Below, piece by piece: positions 11,001 to 17,936 of a stretch of 64,000 nt of DNA. The position numbers were made by a program, and so were the translations under genes. Location: assembly GCF_036010325.1 (NCBI RefSeq), contig NZ_CP108549.1, positions 7,626,001 to 7,690,000 of the forward strand, read 5' to 3'. The DNA is from Streptomyces sp. NBC_01210. GTDB taxonomy: Bacteria > Actinomycetota > Actinomycetes > Streptomycetales > Streptomycetaceae. The notes below the pieces were generated by a model. It was given only the letters and a program-made list of their open reading frames with translations. It was not told where the DNA came from and did no database searches. Every line of letters begins with the position of its first letter. Within the stretch, counting starts at the first letter, position 1.

Positions 11001-11699
11001 GCCTGGTGCCAGAGCTACGAGGGCGGCCGCGCCTTCTACACCGGCGGCGGCCACACCAAGGAGTCGTACGCCGAACCGGCCTTCCGCATGCACCTGCTGG
11101 GCGGACTGCGCTACGCCGCAGGACAGGTCAAGGCCGACTGCAAGCCGAAGACGGGATACCGGCCGATCTTCAACGGCAGGACGCTGGACGGCTGGAAGCA
11201 GGCCGGGCCCGGGAAGTTCAATGTCGTCGACGGAGAACTGCGCTCCGAGGGCGGCATGGGCATGCTCTGGTACCAGGCCAAGGAGCTGACGTCGTACTCG
11301 CTGAAGCTCGACTGGAAGATGACGGGCGACGACAACTCCGGTGTCTTCGTGGGCTTCCCGGCCTCCGACGATCCCTGGTCGGCGGTGAACAACGGGTACG
11401 AGGTGCAGATCGACGCCACCGACGCGGCTGATCGCACCACCGGCGCCGTCTACGGCTTCAAGTCCGCCGACCTCAAGGCCCGCGACCGCGTCCTGCGGCC
11501 ACCCGGCCAGTGGAACAGCTACGAGATCCGGGTTCAGGGTGAACGCCTGCAGATCTTCCTCAACGGCGTGAAGATCAACGACTTCACCAACACCGACCCG
11601 GTGCGCAGCCTGAAGGACGGCTACATCGGCATCCAGAACCACGGAGCCGACGATCAGGTGTCCTTCCGCGACATCCAACTCAGGGAGCTGCCCTCCTAG
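8010..11699 (+). CDS. Secreted multidomain protein: sorbosone-dehydrogenase-like propeller, PKD, CBM6-like, ThuA, DUF1080
   Basis: About 1,229 residues. The GTG at 8010 is chosen because CGGAGGAC precedes it and the product then starts with a classical signal peptide (basic VHRKRLRARK, hydrophobic stretch, cut near AAAADPE). Order by approximate residue: 55-500, a beta-propeller like PQQ-type glucose/sorbosone dehydrogenases (VLHTSRNGEL, DEEGLQGVGLDP, YAMGFRNPFRF); 510-590, PKD (YVWDFGDGGTS); 600-830, a CBM6-like ligand-binding module; 835-1055, ThuA-like (VLVFSKTAGFRHDSI, GGGYMGVHAAADTEYDW, HPIAWCQSYEGGRAFYTGGGH is split by the motif); 1065-1229, DUF1080 (IFNGRTLDGWK, DDNSGVFVGFP). DUF1080 proteins include 3-keto-disaccharide hydrolases, and ThuA belongs to trehalose/3-keto metabolism, so this is probably an extracellular glycoside-processing protein for the importer upstream. 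Confidence 0.85.
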   Translation: MHRKRLRARKALALLTGSLLAATSLALTAPQIAAAADPEPAAAAEEFQQVTLAKGGEETGEPMSLAVLPDRSVLHTSRNGELRMTDSAGNTRVVGTIPVYSHDEEGLQGVGLDPKFSENRFIYLYYAPPLNTPAGDAPNTGAPADFAKFDGVNRLSRFVLKADGTLDNASEKKVIDIPATRGICCHVGGDIDFDAQGNLYLSTGDDSNPFASDGYTPIDETPGRNPAYDARRTSGNTNDLRGKLLRIKVNDDASYSIPDGNLFAPGTDKTRPEIYAMGFRNPFRFSVDKKTGIVYVGDYGPDAGAADPKRGPAGQVEFARVTKPGNFGWPFCTGKNDPYVDYDFATKTSGATFNCAAPKNESPYNTGLVDLPPAQPAWIPYDGGSVPEFGTGSESPMGGPVYRYDAASTSPVKFPEAYDGDFFAGEFGRRWIKRIEQGEDGAVQSINPVPWTGTQIMDMAFGPDGALYVLDYGTAWFGGDENSGLYRIENATGGRSPVAEAAANKTSGKAPLKVAFSSAGTGDSDGDTLTYVWDFGDGGTSTEANPTYTYKKNGTYTATVTAKDPSGRSGSASVHVVVGNTAPKVTLELPAEGALFSFGDEIPFKVNVTDPEDGTIDCAKVKVTYILGHDSHGHPITSANGCTGTIKTSADGGHDADANIFGVFDAEYTDGGGGGQAALTSHDQAQLQPRHRQAEHYNNSLGIKIYEKASAHGGKTVGDINNNDWISFKPYNLTGSTKLTARISSGGTGGFLEVRTGSANGQILGSAPVPVTGSWDTFQDIDIPLRAVPKTTTELFLVFKGGDGALYDVDDFELSRSAPDRTAKRVLVFSKTAGFRHDSIPAGIAALKELGKSSNIAVDATEEAAQFTTSNLARYDAVVFLSTTGDVLGADQQKAFENYVSTGGGYMGVHAAADTEYDWAFYGGLVGAYFASHPQIQPATVRVEDHTHPSTAHLDDAWERTDEWYNYRTNPRTQARVLATLDETSYQGGTMKGDHPIAWCQSYEGGRAFYTGGGHTKESYAEPAFRMHLLGGLRYAAGQVKADCKPKTGYRPIFNGRTLDGWKQAGPGKFNVVDGELRSEGGMGMLWYQAKELTSYSLKLDWKMTGDDNSGVFVGFPASDDPWSAVNNGYEVQIDATDAADRTTGAVYGFKSADLKARDRVLRPPGQWNSYEIRVQGERLQIFLNGVKINDFTNTDPVRSLKDGYIGIQNHGADDQVSFRDIQLRELPS

Positions 11700-11784
11700 G
11701 CGCGTCCCGTCAGACGGCGGCGGGCGGGGAGGCGCCGTACCCCCCGCCCGCCGTCCACCACACCGAATGGCAGGGAGGCAGCCC

Positions 11785-12909
11785 GTGTCCGCTGAAAGTA
11801 GTGGCCGTGTCGGAGTCTGGTTCGTCGGAGCACGAGGTTCCGTCGCCACCACCGCGGTGGCAGGATGCGCGGCGGTCACCGCCGGCCTGCACCCGCCGAC
11901 CGGGATGGTGACCGAAACCCCGCCCTTCGCCGGCTCCGGGCTGCCCGCCCTGTCGTCGCTCGTCTTCGGCGGACACGACACCGCCCACTGTCCGCTGCCC
12001 AAGCGGGCCGAGGAACTGGCCGCGGCGGGCGTGCTGCCGCACGGTGTCGCGGCGGCGGTGCGCGGTGAACTGACCGCAGCCGACGAGGAGATACGAGCGG
12101 GCGGGCCGCAGTCGTCCGGCGACACCAGGACCGACGAGGAACTCATCGGCGCCTTCACCGCGGACCTGTCCGACTTCCGGGAGCGGCAGCGGCTGGCCCG
12201 GGTCGTCGTCGTCAATGTCTCCTCCACCGAACCGCAGCCCGCGCCGGACGCGATACGGCTACCACCCAGCGCCCTGTACGCGGCCGCGGCGCTCCGGGCC
12301 GGCTGTCCCTACGTCAACTTCACCCCCTCCACCGGGCTGCGCACCGTGGCCCTCACCGACGCCGTCGCGGCAAGTGGACTTCCCCACGCGGGCCGCGACG
12401 GCAAGACAGGCCAGACGCTGCTCCGCTCCGTGCTCGCCCCCATGTTTGTGCAACGCGCTCTGTCCGTACGGGCATGGTCGGGTACGAATCTGCTGGGCGG
12501 CGGGGACGGAGCGGCGCTGGCCGACCCGGGCGCGGCGGCCGCGAAGAACGCCGGCAAGGAGCGCGTACTCACCGACAATCTGGGCCACACTCCGGAGGGC
12601 GAGGTCCATATCGACGACGTACCGGCGCTCGGCGACTGGAAGACCGCGTGGGACCACATCGCCTTCGACGGGTTCCTGGGCTCGCGGATGATCCTCCAGA
12701 CCATCTGGCAGGGCTGCGACTCGGCGCTCGCGGCCCCGTTGGTCCTGGACCTGGCGAGGCTGGTGGCCCGCGCCCATGAGGCGGGCATCTCGGGTCCGCT
12801 CCCCGAACTGGGCTTCTACTTCAAGGACCCGGACGGCGGCCCGGCGGGCCTTTCCGAACAGTTCGAGTCCCTGCTGACCTTCGCCGACCGGCTGCGGGAG
12901 GCCCGGTGA
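11785..12909 (+). CDS. Inositol-3-phosphate synthase-like NAD-dependent sugar-phosphate cyclase
   Basis: 374 residues from the GTG at 11785, which has GGGAGG six bases ahead; an in-frame ATG at 11767 lies before that site and is rejected. Family marks: N-terminal NAD-binding VGARGSVATT, VVVNVSSTEP, YVNFTPS, GRDGKTGQT and WSGTNLLGGGDG, all expected of myo-inositol-1-phosphate synthases, which convert glucose 6-phosphate by oxidation, aldol closure and reduction. It leads the ebo-like operon and overlaps eboC by 4 bases (GTGA). It is shorter and more divergent than the housekeeping enzyme seems to be, so a modified cyclitol product is possible. Its position suggests it supplies or stands in for the cyclase (EboD) normally found in ebo clusters. 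Confidence 0.82.
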   Translation: MSAESSGRVGVWFVGARGSVATTAVAGCAAVTAGLHPPTGMVTETPPFAGSGLPALSSLVFGGHDTAHCPLPKRAEELAAAGVLPHGVAAAVRGELTAADEEIRAGGPQSSGDTRTDEELIGAFTADLSDFRERQRLARVVVVNVSSTEPQPAPDAIRLPPSALYAAAALRAGCPYVNFTPSTGLRTVALTDAVAASGLPHAGRDGKTGQTLLRSVLAPMFVQRALSVRAWSGTNLLGGGDGAALADPGAAAAKNAGKERVLTDNLGHTPEGEVHIDDVPALGDWKTAWDHIAFDGFLGSRMILQTIWQGCDSALAAPLVLDLARLVARAHEAGISGPLPELGFYFKDPDGGPAGLSEQFESLLTFADRLREAR

Positions 12910-14366
12910 CGGGGTTTCTCTCGATGCGCCTCTCGCACGGGATGCGCCTCTCGCACGGCGGATCCGGCGCCATGCGGGCCTGGGCGGAACTGCTGCGCGT
13001 CTCCGCGCTGTTCACAGTCCCGGGCGACGCGCTGGCCGGCGCCGCCGCCCTCGGCATCCGCCCCAACCGCGGTACGGCGCTCGCGGTGGGAGCCTCGCTG
13101 TGCCTCTACGAGGCGGGCATGGCCCTCAACGACTGGGCGGACCGCGAAGAGGACGCGGTGGACCGCCCGCACCGCCCCATCCCCTCCGGCCGCATCACCC
13201 CGGCGACCGCGCTCACGGCGGCCGGCGCGCTGACGGCGGCGGGCCTGGCGCTGGCATCCCGCGCGGGCCGCCCTGCCTTGGCGGTGGCGACAGCGTTGTC
13301 AGCGACGGTGTGGTCGTACGACCTGCACTTCAAGCACACGGCCGGCGGCCCGGCGGCAATGGCTGCGGCGCGGGGGCTGGACCTGGTGCTGGGGGCGGTA
13401 GCGACGGGTACGGTACCGCGGGGCGCGGGCGGGCGCGGTGTCCCCGGCGGGGTGGGGAGCGCCCTGCTGGGCGGGCGTTTGTCGTTGCTTGCGAAGCGCA
13501 GGCCGGGCAGGGGAGCAGGAGCAGCTGGCTCGCCCGGCGTGAGCGCGGGTTGGCCACCGCCCGGGGAGGCGCGCCGGCCCGGCGTGCCGGCCGCCTGGAG
13601 TACGGCCTCAGGCCCGCCGAGTGCCGGAACGGCAGCCCTGGCCCGGCTGCTTGGCACAGGACCCGCAGGACCGGGCCGGGTGATTGCCGCAGGACCAGAG
13701 CGGTTGCCCGACCGTGCTGTATCGCGCCGGGCCCGTGGCGGCGTCGATGCGCGTGGTGCGAGTGGTGCGGCGCTCGTCGCGCTGCCGTCCGCCGCCGTGC
13801 TCGCGGCGCACACCTACGCCGTCACCGCCGTATCGCGCCACGAGGCGCAGGGCGGCTCAACGGCCGTACCCCTCACCGCATTCGCTGCGAACCTGGGGCT
13901 CGGCGCCCTCGTGTCCCGCGTCCAGCGAGTCTCAGTCTTCGCGCCGCGAGGCGCGCGCGCCGGGCAGCGCGGCCTGCCCGCCTTGCCCATCCCGGCCCCG
14001 AGGTCCGGGGGCTTGCCCCCCACGCGGCGGAGCCGCATATCGATACAGCAGGGAAGGGGCGAGTCCGGGGAAAACACCCCGCAGGCCCCCCGGCCCCCCG
14101 CACCTGTGGACCACCTCACCCCCGCGCGCCTGCTGGCCACCGCCCTCGCCGCCGCATACATCCGCACCGCCGCAAAACCCCTCCTCCACGCCGCCCTCAA
14201 CCCCTCCCCACCGCTCACCCAGCGTGCCGTCGGCGGCGGCATCCGGGCCATGATCCCGCTCCAGGCCGCCCTCGCCGCCCGCACCGGCGCCGGAGCCACC
14301 GCCCTCGCGGTCATGGGACTCGTACCGCTCGCCCGCAAGCTCGCACGGAAGGTGAGCCCGACATGA
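12906..14366 (+). CDS. eboC: EboC-type UbiA-like prenyltransferase, expanded by insertions
   Basis: Membrane UbiA-family protein (486 residues; usual EboC is nearer 300). The N-terminal core carries the first Asp-rich motif as NDWADREED (about residues 75-83), followed by DRPHRPIPSG, VWSYDLHFKHTAGG and RGLDLVLGA. The family then normally runs on; here about 110 G/A/P/R-rich residues are inserted (about 165-280). The core resumes at ALVALPSAAVLAAHTYAVTAVSRHEAQGGS. A second insertion of about 65 residues (about 335-400) is encoded by a dispersed repeat. The last 85 residues (AAYIRTAAKPLLHAALNP) fit the family again. The GTG start overlaps the preceding stop; an 18-bp tandem duplication (12924-12959) gives MRLSHG twice. 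In the ebo system EboC is thought to prenylate or help export a metabolite. Confidence 0.8.
   Translation: MTGFLSMRLSHGMRLSHGGSGAMRAWAELLRVSALFTVPGDALAGAAALGIRPNRGTALAVGASLCLYEAGMALNDWADREEDAVDRPHRPIPSGRITPATALTAAGALTAAGLALASRAGRPALAVATALSATVWSYDLHFKHTAGGPAAMAAARGLDLVLGAVATGTVPRGAGGRGVPGGVGSALLGGRLSLLAKRRPGRGAGAAGSPGVSAGWPPPGEARRPGVPAAWSTASGPPSAGTAALARLLGTGPAGPGRVIAAGPERLPDRAVSRRARGGVDARGASGAALVALPSAAVLAAHTYAVTAVSRHEAQGGSTAVPLTAFAANLGLGALVSRVQRVSVFAPRGARAGQRGLPALPIPAPRSGGLPPTRRSRISIQQGRGESGENTPQAPRPPAPVDHLTPARLLATALAAAYIRTAAKPLLHAALNPSPPLTQRAVGGGIRAMIPLQAALAARTGAGATALAVMGLVPLARKLARKVSPT
12924..12959 (+). repeat. 18-bp tandem duplication at the start of eboC
   Basis: Two adjacent copies of 'atgcgcctctcgcacgg' plus one base (12924-12941 and 12942-12959) encode MRLSHG twice in frame. 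Each copy begins with an ATG, giving alternative internal starts. A simple replication-slippage duplication. Confidence 0.8.
13991..14100 (+). repeat. Dispersed Streptomyces repeat inside the eboC coding sequence
   Basis: Features I recognise from streptomycete intergenic repeats: 'ggtccgggggcttgcccccc' hairpin-like block, then 'cgcggcggagccgcatatcg' and 'gggaaggggcgagtccgggg', then 'cccgcaggccccc'. It sits in the reading frame of eboC without breaking it and encodes residues like RSGGLPPTRRSRISIQQ, unlike anything in UbiA enzymes. Confidence 0.6.
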
Positions 14367-15244
14367 GCCCCGACACCAGCCACACCAACCTGCGCCTCGG
14401 CTACGGCACCAACGGTCTCACCGACCTCCGCCTCGACGACGCCCTCGCGCTCCTCGCCGACCTCGGCTACGACGGCGTCGGACTGACCCTCGACCATATG
14501 CACCTCGACCCGCTCGCCCCCGACCTCGCCGCCCGCACCCGCCACGTGGCCAAGAGACTCGGCGAGCTGGGCCTCGGCGTCACCATCGAGACCGGCGCCC
14601 GCTATGTCCTCGACCCCCGCCGCAAACACGGGCCTTCGCTCCTCGACCCGGACCCCGACGGCCGCGCCGCCCGCACCGACCTGCTGATCACCGCCGTGCG
14701 GGTCGCCACCGACCTCGGCGCCCACGCCGTGCACTGCTTCAGCGGCATCACCCCTGCGGACACCCTCACCGACACCGCGTGGAAGCGGCTCGAAGGGGCA
14801 CTCACCCCCGTCCTCGACACCGCCACCGACGCCGGCATCCCCCTCGCCGTCGAGCCCGAGCCCGGTCACCTCCTCGCCACGCTCACCGACTTCCACCACC
14901 TCCGCGGCCTGCTCGGCGCCCCGGAGCCCCTCGGGCTCACCCTCGACATCGGCCATTGTCAGTGCCTGGAACCCGACGCGCCCGCCGACTGCGTCCGCAA
15001 TGCCGCGCCCTGGCTGCGGCATGTCCAGATCGAGGACATGCGCCGCGGCGTCCATGAACACCTTCCCTTCGGAGACGGGGAGATCGACTTCCCGCCTGTC
15101 CTGGAAGCCCTCGCCGCCACCGGCTACCAAGGCATCACCGTCGTCGAACTGCCCCGCCATTCCCATGCGGGCCCCGAACTCGCCCGCGAATCGATTGAGT
15201 TCCTCCGCTCACAGGTTCCGCCGAAGGGAGTACCGGCATGGTGA
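14363..15244 (+). CDS. Sugar phosphate isomerase/epimerase family TIM-barrel protein of the ebo operon
   Basis: 293 residues, starting at the ATG of an ATGA overlap with eboC. The barrel begins LRLGYGTNGLTDLRLDDAL; metal-site segments look intact: GVTIETGARY, AVEPEPGHLL (E), LTLDIGHCQCLE (D, H), HVQIEDMRRGVHEHLPFGDGEID (E, H, D) and TVVELPRHSH (E). It overlaps eboA by 7 bases. Related TIM barrels occur in actinobacterial ebo-like operons as I remember them; the substrate is unknown, with the cyclase product of the first gene a candidate. Confidence 0.82.
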   Translation: MSPDTSHTNLRLGYGTNGLTDLRLDDALALLADLGYDGVGLTLDHMHLDPLAPDLAARTRHVAKRLGELGLGVTIETGARYVLDPRRKHGPSLLDPDPDGRAARTDLLITAVRVATDLGAHAVHCFSGITPADTLTDTAWKRLEGALTPVLDTATDAGIPLAVEPEPGHLLATLTDFHHLRGLLGAPEPLGLTLDIGHCQCLEPDAPADCVRNAAPWLRHVQIEDMRRGVHEHLPFGDGEIDFPPVLEALAATGYQGITVVELPRHSHAGPELARESIEFLRSQVPPKGVPAW

Positions 15245-15876
15245 CGCCGTCCCGCAAGGAACTCGAGGCACAGCTCGACGCACAGCTCGACGGAGCCGCC
15301 CGCGCCTGGCTCGCCGACGCACTCGCCGAGGCTGCCCGCGCCGCCCGGACGCCACCGGTCGCCCCCTCCCCGTACGCCGCACACACCTGGGAGCTCCGGT
15401 TCGCCGCCGCCGGCCGGCACTGCGGCCAGAACCGGGCCGACTCCGTACGCACCCTGCTCCTCATCGAGGCCCGCGCGGACCTGGACACCCTCACCCGCCT
15501 CTACCGGCAGGGCACCGCCGCCGAGCGCCGCGCTGTGCTCCTCGCCCTGCACCATCTGGTGGTGGGCCCCGAAGTCCTGCCGCTCGTCGAGGACGCCCTG
15601 CGCACCAACGACACCCGGCTCGTGGCCGCGGCCGTCGGCCCGTACGCCGCCGCTCACCTCGATCCGCACTCCTGGCGGCACGCCGTCCTCAAGTGCCTGT
15701 TCACCGGCGTGCCCGTCGCCGCCGTCGCCGGCCTGCACAGACGCGCCGCAGGCGACGGCGAGCTGGCCAGGATGCTCGCCGACTACGCCGCCGAGCGCAC
15801 CGCCGCCGGCCGCGACGTGCCCCCCGACCTCAATCGCGTGCTGACCCTGACCGGCGAGCAGTCCGAGGAGTCCTGA
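15238..15876 (+). CDS. eboA: EboA domain-containing protein
   Basis: 212 residues with no membrane segment or catalytic motif visible. It is helical and HEAT-like: repeated alanine/leucine helices, RADLDTLTRLYRQGTAAERRAV, LALHHLVVGPEVLPLVEDALRTNDTRLVAAAVGPYA and HAVLKCLFTGVPVAAVAGL. Those last two stretches are characteristic of EboA proteins. Position between the isomerase and the TatD-like gene, with a 7-base overlap before and 1-base overlap after, supports the call. EboA's biochemical role is not established; ebo clusters serve export of secondary metabolites, for example scytonemin precursor in cyanobacteria. Confidence 0.82.
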   Translation: MVTPSRKELEAQLDAQLDGAARAWLADALAEAARAARTPPVAPSPYAAHTWELRFAAAGRHCGQNRADSVRTLLLIEARADLDTLTRLYRQGTAAERRAVLLALHHLVVGPEVLPLVEDALRTNDTRLVAAAVGPYAAAHLDPHSWRHAVLKCLFTGVPVAAVAGLHRRAAGDGELARMLADYAAERTAAGRDVPPDLNRVLTLTGEQSEES

Positions 15877-16724
15877 TGCGCATCTTCGACCCCCACATCC
15901 ATATGACCTCCCGCACCACCGACGACTACCAGGCGATGTACGCCGCCGGTGTCCGCGCCCTCGTCGAACCGTCCTTCTGGCTCGGCCAGCCCCGCACCTC
16001 GCCCGCCAGCTTCTTCGACTACTTCGACGCCCTGCTCGGCTGGGAGCCCTTCCGCGCCGCCCAGTACGGCATAGCCCACCACTGCACGCTCGCCCTCAAC
16101 CCCAAAGAGGCCAACGACCCCCGCTGCACACCTGTACTCGACGCGCTGCCCCGCTATCTCGTCAAGGACTCCGTCGTCGCCGTCGGTGAGATCGGCTACG
16201 ACTCCATGACGCCGGCCGAGGACACCGCGCTGGCCGCCCAGCTCCAGCTCGCCGCCGATCACGGACTGCCCGCCCTCGTCCACACTCCGCACCGGGACAA
16301 GCTCGCCGGACTGCACCGCACCGTCGACGTCATCCGCGAATCGAACCTGCCCGCGGAACGCGTACTGCTCGACCACCTCAATGAGACGACCGTAAAGCAC
16401 GCCACTGACAGCGGCTGCTGGCTCGGCTTCTCCATCTACCCCGACACCAAGATGGACGAGGACCGGATGGTCGCGGTCCTCAAGGCGTGCGGAACCGAGA
16501 AGGTCCTGGTCAACTCGGCCGCGGACTGGGGCAGGAGTGATCCGCTCAAGACCCGCAAGGTCGGCGACGCGATGCTCGCCGCCGGTTTCACCGAGGACGA
16601 CGTCGACCAGGTTCTGTGGCGCAACCCCGTCGCCTTCTACGGCCTCAGCGGCCGCCTCCAGCTCGACATTCCGGATCCGGAGTCCCTCCACGAGGGCAAC
16701 TCCATACTCCGCGGCGGGGAATGA
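15876..16724 (+). CDS. eboB: EboB: TatD-family metal-dependent hydrolase
   Basis: 282 residues, starting with the metal-binding motif FDPHIHM (HxH at about residues 7-9) of the amidohydrolase/TatD fold. Further candidate ligands are VGEIGYD (E), LPALVHTPH (H), LLDHLNE (H) and NSAADWGRSD (D). The start ATG shares one base with the eboA stop (TGATG). Reaction unknown; the family includes nucleases and small-molecule hydrolases. Operon context makes a metabolite-processing role likely. Confidence 0.85.
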   Translation: MRIFDPHIHMTSRTTDDYQAMYAAGVRALVEPSFWLGQPRTSPASFFDYFDALLGWEPFRAAQYGIAHHCTLALNPKEANDPRCTPVLDALPRYLVKDSVVAVGEIGYDSMTPAEDTALAAQLQLAADHGLPALVHTPHRDKLAGLHRTVDVIRESNLPAERVLLDHLNETTVKHATDSGCWLGFSIYPDTKMDEDRMVAVLKACGTEKVLVNSAADWGRSDPLKTRKVGDAMLAAGFTEDDVDQVLWRNPVAFYGLSGRLQLDIPDPESLHEGNSILRGGE

Positions 16725-16736
16725 GGAGACAGACGT

Positions 16737-17936
16737 ATGCGCTTCCGCCATCCCGACGGCGCCACCGTCCACCTCTCCTACTGCACCAACGTCCACCCCG
16801 CCGAGACCCTCGACGGCGTACTCGTCCAGCTCCGCGACCACTGCGAGCCGGTACGCAAACGACTCGGCCGCGACCGCCTCGGCATCGGCCTCTGGCTCGC
16901 CAAGGACGCCGCCCGCGCACTGATCAGCGACCCGGCCGCGCTGCGCGGCCTGCGCACCGAACTCGAATGCCGCGGCCTCGAGGTCGTCACCCTCAACGGC
17001 TTCCCGTACGAGGGATTCGGCGCCGAAGAGGTCAAGTACCGCGTCTACAAGCCGGACTGGACCGACCCCGAACGCCTCGCCCACACCACCGACCTGGCCC
17101 GTCTCCTCGCCGCCCTGCTCCCCGACGACATCACCGAGGGCACCATCTCCACCCTCCCACTCGCCTGGCGCACCCCTTTCGACGATATGGCAGCCGGGGC
17201 CGCGCACACCGCCCTGACCACTCTCGCCGAACGCCTCGACGCCCTCGAGGAACTCACCGGCAAGTCGATTCGCATCGGTCTGGAGCCCGAGCCCGGCTGC
17301 ATCGTCGAGACCACCGCGGACGCGATACGTCCCCTCAGAGCGATCGCATCGCACCGCATCGGCATCTGCATCGACACCTGCCATCTCGCCACCTCCTTCG
17401 AAGATCCGCAGGCTGCCCTGGCGGCGCTCACCGCGGCAGGTATCACCATCCCCAAGGCGCAGCTGTCCGCCGCGCTCCACGCCGAAGAACCACACCTCCC
17501 CGAAGTACGGGCGGCGTTGGGCGCCTTCGCCGAACCCCGCTTTCTGCATCAGACCCGCACCCTTCCCGGAGCTCTCCGAGCAGGGGAGACCTCATCCGCG
17601 GGCGGTCTGCGCGGCACCGACGATCTCGACGAAGCCCTCGCCGGCACGGCGCTGCCCGACGACGCCCCCTGGCGTGCCCACTTCCACGTCCCCCTGCACG
17701 CCCCGCCCGCCCCGCCCCTCACCTCCACCCTCTCCGTACTCCAGGACACGCTGAACCGGCTCGTCGGCGGCCCTGACCCGCTCACCCGACACCTCGAGGT
17801 CGAGACCTACACCTGGCAGGCCCTCCCGCCCGAGCTGCGCCCACGCAACCGCACCCAGCTCGCCGACGGCATCGCCGCCGAACTCACCCTCGCCCGCGAC
17901 CTGCTGGTCGACCTCGGCCTCAAGGAGCTGCCATGA
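16737..17936 (+). CDS. eboE: EboE: metabolite-traffic TIM-barrel protein
   Basis: 399 residues, xylose-isomerase-like TIM barrel. Diagnostic segments: LSYCTNVHPAETLDGV near the N-terminus, LGIGLWLAKDAARAL, VVTLNGFPYEGFG, VKYRVYKPDW, IGLEPEPGCIVETT, ICIDTCHLATSFE, and the C-terminal HLEVETYTWQALPPELR. These match the EboE family, which is normally about this long. It follows eboB by 12 bases with an AGGAGA site and overlaps eboF by 4 bases (ATGA). Its role in the ebo pathway is known only genetically. Confidence 0.9.
   Translation: MRFRHPDGATVHLSYCTNVHPAETLDGVLVQLRDHCEPVRKRLGRDRLGIGLWLAKDAARALISDPAALRGLRTELECRGLEVVTLNGFPYEGFGAEEVKYRVYKPDWTDPERLAHTTDLARLLAALLPDDITEGTISTLPLAWRTPFDDMAAGAAHTALTTLAERLDALEELTGKSIRIGLEPEPGCIVETTADAIRPLRAIASHRIGICIDTCHLATSFEDPQAALAALTAAGITIPKAQLSAALHAEEPHLPEVRAALGAFAEPRFLHQTRTLPGALRAGETSSAGGLRGTDDLDEALAGTALPDDAPWRAHFHVPLHAPPAPPLTSTLSVLQDTLNRLVGGPDPLTRHLEVETYTWQALPPELRPRNRTQLADGIAAELTLARDLLVDLGLKELP

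Noticed and set aside
264..12227. Very long minus-strand open frames (for example 264-3245, 2993-5473, 8238-12227)
   Set aside because: They mirror the real plus-strand genes codon by codon, are composed of G/A/R/V-rich low-similarity sequence, lack ribosome-binding sites and match no family. They are the usual high-GC shadows.
13100..14362. Plus-strand frame continuing upstream of the TIM-barrel gene of the ebo operon
   Set aside because: It overlaps eboC in another frame and has arginine-rich shadow composition; the ATGA overlap at 14363 gives a normal start and a normal family length.
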